Part shown: positions 57,105 through 64,000 of the stretch, one piece after another
Position numbering within the stretch: the first letter of the stretch is position 1
How the letters are laid out: the number at the start of each line of letters is the position of its first letter
Source of the DNA: Armigeres subalbatus
Taxonomy: Eukaryota; Arthropoda; Insecta; Diptera; Culicidae
Direction: 5' to 3'
Length of the DNA stretch: 64,000 nucleotides
Assembly (NCBI RefSeq): GCF_024139115.2
Contig: NC_085140.1
Span: 461,187,506 to 461,251,505 of the forward strand
Position numbers and translations under genes: made by a program
The notes under the pieces: model-generated
Told to the model about the DNA's origin: nothing
The model's database searches: none
What the model saw: only the letters and a program-made list of their open reading frames with translations

Positions 57105-57171
57105 TGTTGAGAGGAGGTGAAATAATGATATTTTAGTCAAAGAAACTAACTATGAAGTGAAAAGTTTCGCC

Positions 57172-57399
57172 ATGGATGAGCTAAAACGAAAGCTTGCGTT
57201 CCTTGAGGAGCAAAATAAGGCATGGCGGGCTCAACAACACGAAAACGAAATGAGAATCCGGCTGGATTATGAACGTAAGTTGAAGAAATTGAGAGAGGAT
57301 TATGAGGCAGCCGCAAGAGAAATTGATTCAAAATTTAGTATACGAAAGGAGTCAATAATATTGAAATATATAGCGGACGAAGCATCAGTGAAAGATTGA
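57172..57399 (+). pseudogene. Gag N-terminal coiled-coil fragment of the LTR element
   Basis: ATG at 57172 (MDELKRKLAFLEEQNKAW) starts a 75-codon, strongly charged helix-forming sequence with heptad-like Leu/Ala spacing (YERKLKKLREDYEAAAREID). It ends at a TGA whose last bases overlap the start of the next frame (57396), so a single frameshift probably separates two parts of one gag. An upstream in-frame ATG at 57157 is possible. Homology to BEL/Pao gag starts is suggested by the style of the sequence only. Confidence 0.5.
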
Positions 57400-57914
57400 C
57401 AAAGGAAGAACAGCTAATTTCTTACAGCGACAATACGAAATTACCCGATGAGCTTGATAGTGCATTTCGCTTGTGTGCCGCAGCTTCCCACCGTAGTACT
57501 CTGTGTGAAACATCTAATTTTCCGCCAGTGTGTGTCGCACAGAACGATATAGATGGATTGGAGGCTACAACCCATCAAAATATATCAATCAAATCGGTGA
57601 ACGTGAACCGTATTGTTCAACTACGAATCGGAAGGAAATTGAGAAACATTGAATCTGAACTGGTGGCGGTAGGTAATGCGTTGCAAAGTGATAGAACTGT
57701 TGAGGAGACGACTGATCATCGAACAAACTCGGATCAATGCATCAGTTTGCCTATCGTCGTGCAGAAAGACATCAAAAAGGAATTCATATATACAGCAGCT
57801 ATGGACAGTTTTGAGAGTTATCTGATGCAAAGCGGTTTGCTTTGGATATTAGGAAAAAACGTGAGTGAGGGGCGTTTTGCAAAAACAGTGATTTTTGATC
57901 CAGGCGGGACTTAA
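57396..57914 (+). pseudogene. Second coding fragment of the LTR element
   Basis: This frame of 172 codons has no recognised domain. The first 60 residues could be gag. The rest (KDIKKEFIYTAAM, GRFAKTVIFDPGGT) may be spliced from the polyprotein end by an internal deletion, since it stops 76 bp before the 3' LTR. It begins at a TTG overlapping the previous stop. The composition is ordinary, with no membrane span or zinc motif. Confidence 0.4.
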
Positions 57915-58284
57915 AAGCTATAATTACAGAGATAGAGATTCTTAACACTACACAACAGACCAGCTTGTTGCTAGTTTCACGGGTGGGAGTGTTGAGAGGA
58001 GTTGAAATAATGAGTGAAACTGGCAACACTGGCTTTATAACTGGAATTACAGGCACGCACGTCGCACATACATGCATACTAAAATATTGGTTTATATTGC
58101 ATTAGTTTAAAAGTTGTGATGTTGCTCTGGATCTTGGCTTAGAAACTAGTTTGTAAGTTGAATTATATATACGGAAATATCAATTAATAATATGAAATAA
58201 AATCTAGCTTTGAAGCTTTGCACAATGGACAATGCTGTCAAGGAGGTTTCATTCGAGCCAGAGGAAAATCATCGCAACAGCCAG

Positions 58285-58876
58285 CATGAGTTAACCGCCA
58301 GAAATTTGTATGACGAAAGACATCTAAGGCGGGTTTTCTCAAAATTAGGAACTTTTTATGAAAAACTATTTGGTACCGGTTATGTAGGAAGGTGTCCCCG
58401 AGCAGAAAAAAATAACTTATGAATAACTTGACGAGGTATTAATTTTAAATACCACAATACCCCGATAAGTTATTCATAAGGTTGGAATAAGAGTTAAAAT
58501 AACAAAAAATAATAACTAAAATTTATATGAATAACACCTGAGCAATAACAACTGGTATTATTTTGATAATGAATGAATAACTCAAAGTATAAAATTGTAC
58601 AGAGGACTGAGTTAGTTATTGAAATGGTATTCAAGAACAAACAAATAACACCACATGATATTGGAATTCAATGAAAAGGATAACTGAGCTTGTTATTAAA
58701 TTGTGATTGAATAACAAGTTAATACTAAGATTTGTTCTTCTTGTAAATTTTTATTATTTCTATTATATTAATTACACTTAAGCTGGAATTACAATTTCAA
58801 AATACGACACTATGAATGCTTCAAAAACCTACTGCATCATTCTTTGATTTTTTAAAACAGTTGATTATTGAGATTA
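58285..58876. repeat. Repeat continuation and AATAACTTAT-rich hairpins
   Basis: 58285-58395 continues the dispersed repeat seen at 41.5 kb. From 58396 (CGAGCAGAAAAAAATAACTT) a new unit begins with hairpins such as AATAACTTATGAATAACTTG near 58410 against GATAAGTTATTCATAAGG near 58464, and many ATAAC strings. It is probably a small non-autonomous element with an undefined right end. Confidence 0.45.
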
Positions 58877-61800
58877 AATTAAAATTAAATTAAAATTAAA
58901 TTAAAATTAAATTAAAATTAAATTAAAATTAAATTAAAATTAAATTAAAATTAAATTAAAATTAAATTAAAATTAAATTAAAATTAAATTAAAATTAAAT
59001 TAAAATAAAATTAAAATTAAATTAAAATTAAATTAAAATTAAATTAAAATTAAATTAAAATTAAATTAAAATTAAATTAAAATTAAATTAAAATTAAATT
59101 AAAATTAAATTAAAATTAAATTAAAATTAAATTAAAATTAAATTAAAATTAAATTAAAATTAAATTAAAATTAAATTAAAATTAAATTAAAATTAAATTA
59201 AAATTAAATTAAAATTAAATTAAAATTAAATTAAAATTAAATTAAAATTAAATTAAAATTAAATTAAAATTAAATTAAAATTAAATTAAAATTAAATTAA
59301 AATTAAATTAAAATTAAATTAAAATTAAATTAAAATTAAATTAAAATTAAATTAAAATTAAATTAAAATTAAATTAAAATTAAATTAAAAATTAAAATTA
59401 AAATTAAATTAAAATTAAATTAAAATTAAATTAAAATTAAATTAAAATTAAATTAAAATTAAATTAAAATTAAATTAAAATTAAATTAAAATTAAATTAA
59501 AATTAAATTAAAATTAAATTAAAATTAAATTAAAATTAAATTAAAATTAAATTAAAATTAAATTAAAATTAAATTAAAATTAAATTAAAATTAAATTAAA
59601 ATTAAATTAAAATTAAATTAAAATTAAATTAAAATTAAATTAAAATTAAATTAAAATTAAATTAAAATTAAATTAAAATTAAATTAAAATTAAATTAAAA
59701 TTAAATTAAAATTAAATTAAAATTAAATTAAAATTAAATTAAAATTAAATTTAAAATTAAATTAAAATTAAATTAAAATTAAATTAAAATTAAATTAAAA
59801 TTAAATTAAAATTAAATTAAAATTAAATTAAAATTAAATTAAAATTAAATTAAAATTAAATTAAAATTAAATTAAAATTAAATTAAAATTAAATTAAATT
59901 AAATTAAATTAAAATTAAAATAAAATTAAATTAAAATTAAATTAAAATTAAATTAAAATTAAATTAAAATTAAATTAAAATTAAATTAAAATTAAATTAA
60001 AATTAAATTAAAATTAAATTAAAATTAAATTAAAATTAAATTAAAATTAAATTAAAATTAAATTAAAATTAAATTAAAATTAAATTAAAATTAAATTAAA
60101 ATTAAATTAAAATTAAATTAAAATTAAATTAAAATTAAATTAAAATTAAATTAAAATTAAATTAAAATTAAATTAAAATTAAATTAAAATTAAATTAAAA
60201 TTAAATTAAAATTAAATTAAAATTAAATTAAAATTAAATTAAAATTAAATTAAAATTAAATTAAAATTAAATTAAAATTAAATTAAAATTAAATTAAAAT
60301 TAAATTAAAATTAAATTAAAATTAAATTAAAATTAAATTAAATTAAATTAAATTAAAATTAAATTAAAATTAAATTAAAATTAAATCAAAATTAAATTAA
60401 AATTAAATTAAAATTAAATTAAAATTAAATTAAAATTAAATTAAAATTAAATTAAAATTAAATTAAATCTAAATTAAAATTAAATTAAAATTAAATTAAA
60501 TTAAAATTAAATTAATTAAAATGTAAATTAAATTAAAATTAAATTAAAATTAAATTAAAATTAAATTAAAATTAAATTAAAATTAAATTAAAATTAAATT
60601 AAAATTAAATTAAAATTAAATTAAAATTAAATTAAAATTAAATTAAAATTAAATTAAAATTAAATTAAAATTAAATTAAAATTAAATTAAAATTAAATTA
60701 AAATTAAATTAAAATTAAATTAAAATTAAATTAAAATTAAATTAAAATTAAATTAAAATTAAATTAAAATTAAATTAAAATTAAATTAAAATTAAATTAA
60801 AATTAAATTAAAATTAAATTAAAATTAAATTAAAATTAAATTAAAATTAAATTAAAATTAAATTAAAATTAAATTAAAATTAAATTAAAATTAAATTAAA
60901 ATTAAATTAAAATTAAATTAAAATTAAATTAAAATTAAATTAAAATTAAATTAAAATTAAATTAAAATTAAATTAAAATTAAATTAAAATTAAAATTAAA
61001 ATTAAATTAAAATTAAATTAAAATTAAATTAAAATTAAATTAAAATTAAATTAAAATTAAATTAAAATTAAATTAAAATTAAATTAAAATTAAATTAAAA
61101 TTAAATTAAAATTAAATTAAAATTAAATTAAAATTAAATTAAAATTAAATTAAAATTAAATTAAAATTAAATTAAAATTAAATTAAAATTAAATTAAAAT
61201 TAAATTAAAATTAAATTAAAATTAAATTAAAATTAAAATTAAAATTAAATTAAAATTAAATTAAAATTAAATTAAAATTAAATTAAAATTAAATTAAAAT
61301 TAAATTAAAATTAAATTAAAATTAAATTAAAATTAAATTAAAATTAAATTAAAATTAAATTAAAATTAAATTAAAATTAAATTAAAATTAAATTAAAATT
61401 AAATTAAAATTAAATTAAAATTAAATTAAAATTAAATTAAAATTAAATTAAAATTAAATTAAAATTAAATTAAAATTAAATTAAAATTAAATTAAAATTA
61501 AATTAAAATTAAATTAAAATTAAATTAAAATTAAATTAAAATTAAATTAAAATTAAATTAAAATTAAATTAAAATTAAATTAAAATTAAATTAAATTAAA
61601 TTAAATTAAAATTAAATTAAAATTAAATTAAAATTAAATTAAAATTAAATTAAAATTAAATTAAAATTAAATTAAAATTAAATTTAAAATTAAATTAAAA
61701 TTAAATTAAAATTAAATTAAAATTAAATTAAAATTAAATTAAAATTAAATTAAAATTAAATTAAAATTAAATTAAAATTAAATTAAAATTAAATTAAAAT

Positions 61801-62212
61801 TAAATTAAAATTAAATTAAAATTAAATTAAAATTAAATTAAAATTAAATTAAAATTAAATTAAAATTAAATTAAAATTAAATTAAAATTAAATTAAAAAT
61901 TAAATTAAAATTAAATTAAAATTAAATTAAAATTAAATTAAAATTAAATTAAAATTAAATTAAAATTAAATTAAAATTAAATTAAAATTAAATTAAAATT
62001 AAATTAAAATTAAATTAAAATTAAATTAAAATTTAATTAAAATTAAATTAAAATTAAATTAAAATTAAATTAAAATTAAATTAAAATTAAATTAAAATTA
62101 AATTAAAATTAAATTAAAATTAAATTAAAATTAAATTAAAATTAAATTAAAATTAAATTAAAATTAAATTAAAATTAAATTAAAATCAAATTAAAATTAA
62201 ATTAAAATTAAA
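58877..62212. repeat. 3.3 kb AAATTAAAATT 11 bp array
   Basis: About 300 copies of an 11 bp A/T-only unit, extremely homogeneous. Rare variants (for example missing AAA at 59893-59910, 60335-60352 and 61590-61610; single C at 60385 and 62186) punctuate it. The first, partial units follow GATTATTGAGATTAAATTA. No genes. Confidence 0.97.
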
Positions 62213-63399
62213 TTTTGTTTGATGGGTGGGTCGACACTGTAGTCTTGTAAATCAGGATTCCGATTTTAAAATTTATTTTAGGTGGGTTTCTACGATGGTC
62301 ATTCAATGTGCGGAGTGTTGTTTTCTGAAAATAATAAACATAATAAATCATAATAGAATTAAACTTTATTTCCACAACAGTAATACATACCTTATGCAAG
62401 ACCTTCCCGGCATGATGTATGTAATCGAAATGGTTAGATTGTCCATCGGTTACCCTAGGGTTGATGAATTATGAGCTCCCGTGTGTGGTTTAGTTCACTA
62501 AAAAATATAATAGAAATGTAGTGAATCTAATTAATTGGAGTATTCGACCATTTTGGCAGTACCCTATTCCCATCCGCAACGTTTATTACTCGGGCGCATT
62601 TGAACTGAATTACTCGATACACGGTTAGCATCTGTAGATTCCTATGATATACAAAAAGTTTGAAACGCAGACGAGTTATCGAGTTGCGGACGGTAATAGG
62701 AGGTGCTACCCAAGTGGTCTTTTTCACAATAGCTACGTAAACTAATTTTGGATAATTATATGAATTCATACGAGATCATCGTGCCAGAATGTAAATGCAA
62801 AATTGATAAAATGATTCGAAAAATTAGCAAGAACCTACAAACCCGGGGGCCTTAAACCTATCGGTGGAAAACTGGGTTTGTAGACATAAATCCTTTAAAA
62901 TGTGCTGGGTCAAACCAACAAAAGGAAATCGTAAATCTTACCAACAAGCAGGAGCATACTATTTATGAGTTTAGATTGAACGGAGGGAAACCTGGCAACG
63001 TTGTAGGCCGGGGTTCCCACTCCTGAAAATCAAATGGAAAATCAAAAATGGATCACAAAATCACAGGATCTAGCTGATTTCATTCTGTCAAGGAACAAGT
63101 CAACCTTAAAAGGAACCTTAAAATCAAAATAACCAACCGGAAACGGAAATTTTGGAAATTTAACTAAGCTACCACCGAAACCTCATCATCCTCTGCCAAA
63201 TTATTGTTATTGTTATTTATTAATCATACGTTAGCCTGTCAGTTATTAAAACTAATTAAAACCAATTAAAGCAAAAACTCACGTTTTACAAAAATATGAC
63301 CTGGCCAAACATCCAGTCCAAGTCCAGTAGTTACCACGTTACAATTTGCTTTTGAAAGGCAGGCAAGTGGACCTAAGCTGTAGCTGAATTCACCTAAAA
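62213..63399. other. Anonymous sequence
   Basis: No recognised gene. Open frames of 63-82 codons on both strands lack domains. 62530-62700 contains loosely paired strings (GCAGTACCCTATTCCCATCC near 62555 against GGACGGTAATAGGAGGTGCT near 62688) that may be the arms of a small inverted-repeat element. Confidence 0.35.
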
Positions 63400-64000
63400 A
63401 GATACAGACCGCATCGTGCTTTCGTGCTGTGCGGTTCTTTCTCTTTGCGGAAGGAAGTTTTTAATACTACCCGAAGCTATTTTAATTTCAACGGTGCTTC
63501 TTAGCGCTATTTCTACCCACTGATCCCGTTACGATCTTTGCAAGGACCCGTACCTTCGTTTTACGTTGGACCCGTTTGCGGAAGTAAAATTCCGACAAGC
63601 GGTGGTAATCCTGCAGGGACACCGTTCTGGGAAAAAACCTCTAAGAAGGTCACGTCTCCACGCTCAGCAATGAGTATTAATAAAAACAAGAGGAAGGGGG
63701 AGTCTCTGAATTCTCCACTTCCTTCAAAGAAACAAGGTTTCAAGACCGTCCTGCCCAAGCGCGGAAAAAATAGAAGGAAGCTGGAGACTTCAGATATTCC
63801 TTCTAAATCTAACGTTGACATTATTTCTTCTCCCATCGAACTGAGCAATCAGTTCGATTTGATTAATAACGAATTTGAGGAAATCGAATCTACCTCTAGC
63901 CCAGGTGATTCGATTCATGCGAAGAAACAACGGATTCCGCCAATTGTGGTATCTGTTGCCGAGTTTTCTGGCTTTCGGAATGAAATCTTGAGTAACCTTC
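63400..64000 (+). mobile_element. 5' part of a jockey-type LINE, running off the window
   Basis: A GC-richer leader (about 63400-63669) precedes an open frame whose product resembles ORF1 of jockey-group LINEs such as Juan. The 5' end is not precisely placed; no target duplication can be seen because the 3' end is outside. The element could be full length and possibly young, since the visible coding part is uninterrupted. Confidence 0.6.
63670..64000 (+). CDS. Jockey-type LINE ORF1 (partial, continues past the window)
   Basis: ATG at 63670 (MSINKNKRKGESLNSPLPSK) opens a frame of 110 codons that is still open at the last base. The N-terminus is basic and Ser-rich. An acidic stretch (NNEFEEIESTSSPGD) follows, then KKQRIPPIVVSVAEFSGF, which matches the conserved K-x-R-I-P-P-I-V-V block at the start of the folded region in mosquito jockey/Juan ORF1 proteins. 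The later RRM-like and zinc-knuckle parts lie outside. The protein binds element RNA. Family assignment rests on this motif alone. Confidence 0.65.
   Translation, partial: MSINKNKRKGESLNSPLPSKKQGFKTVLPKRGKNRRKLETSDIPSKSNVDIISSPIELSNQFDLINNEFEEIESTSSPGDSIHAKKQRIPPIVVSVAEFSGFRNEILSNL

Larger units (their letters stand above)
57105..58279 (+). mobile_element. Deleted LTR retrotransposon, 5 bp target duplication GCCAG
   Basis: The insert is bordered by GCCAG on both sides (57100-57104, 58280-58284), and the paralogous repeat at about 41575 shows the site uninterrupted. The 3' LTR is 57990-58279 (290 bp, TGTTGAGAGGAG...CGCAACA), preceded by a purine-rich CGGGTGGGAG. Only the first 24 bp of the 5' LTR remain (57105-57128); the rest is deleted up to gag. 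Two short frames remain of the coding region and pol is missing. LTR ends and the coiled-coil gag start suggest BEL/Pao, but this is not certain. Confidence 0.8.

Overview
The window looks like a gene-poor, repeat-dominated stretch of a culicine mosquito genome, most likely Aedes. The basis is the mix of element families: BEL/Pao and Ty3/gypsy LTR elements, RTE-, R1-, I- and jockey-type LINEs, and many short TA- or TTA-flanked inverted-repeat elements. Mosquito-style 45-65 nt introns and long AT-rich minisatellites fit the same picture. The species is inference. No intact multi-exon host gene is visible. Almost everything that can be named is a mobile element, a relic of one, a tandem array, or a short decayed or partial host-like coding piece.

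Layout, left half. 1-3.4 kb has no recognisable gene. 3.4-5.1 kb holds a tRNA-derived repeat split by a TA-flanked inverted-terminal-repeat element (3858-5079) that carries a two-exon coding-like fragment. 5.17-8.0 kb is a Ty3/gypsy pol relic whose reverse transcriptase and RNase H pieces lie on either side of a 1.9 kb TTTGGATTGG(A) minisatellite. 8.1-9.7 kb and 10.36-14.16 kb are two decayed BEL/Pao elements. 14.37-15.18 kb is a run of three small inverted-repeat elements. 15.2-21 kb is mostly anonymous, with one candidate signal-peptide exon on the minus strand (17485-17551). 21.27-21.96 kb has several consecutive consensus splice sites without a reading frame, a possible spliced non-coding RNA. 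22.1-26.1 kb is a 4 kb TCTTAAAA array. 26.66-30.18 kb is a 24 bp array that keeps long frames rich in Glu, Leu, Phe and Pro.

Layout, right half. 30.8-36.5 kb is a near full-length minus-strand I-type LINE with ORF1 zinc knuckles, endonuclease, RT, RNase H and a C-terminal zinc motif, broken by frameshifts. 37.53-40.47 kb is a nest: a 348 bp hairpin with a tRNA-like sequence, interrupted by an RTE-type LINE (13 bp target duplication) and by a solo LTR (5 bp target duplication), and the LTR itself holds a TA-flanked small element. 40.5-42.5 kb has a minisatellite, a small inverted-repeat element and a dead mariner-like element. 46.03-46.86 kb is a foldback with 205 bp arms. 47.02-47.83 kb (minus) is a decayed coding sequence of unknown family. 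49.53-49.87 kb (minus) resembles the N-terminus of a neprilysin-type membrane protein. 50.5-57.1 kb is a repeat family with GCCTTTCTCGT/ACGAGAAAGGC ends, (GT)n tracts and roughly 167 bp tandem units. One copy holds an R1-type LINE inserted in (AC)n. 57.1-58.3 kb is a deleted LTR element whose empty site is visible in a paralogous repeat at about 41.5 kb. 58.9-62.2 kb is an 11 bp AT array. The window ends inside the first ORF of a jockey-type LINE (63670 onward).

Nothing here forms a pathway. The useful content is the structure: nested insertions with clear target duplications, tandem arrays lying inside or beside mobile elements, perfect palindromes, and a few host-derived coding scraps. No CRISPR array, rRNA gene or recognisable viral gene was seen.
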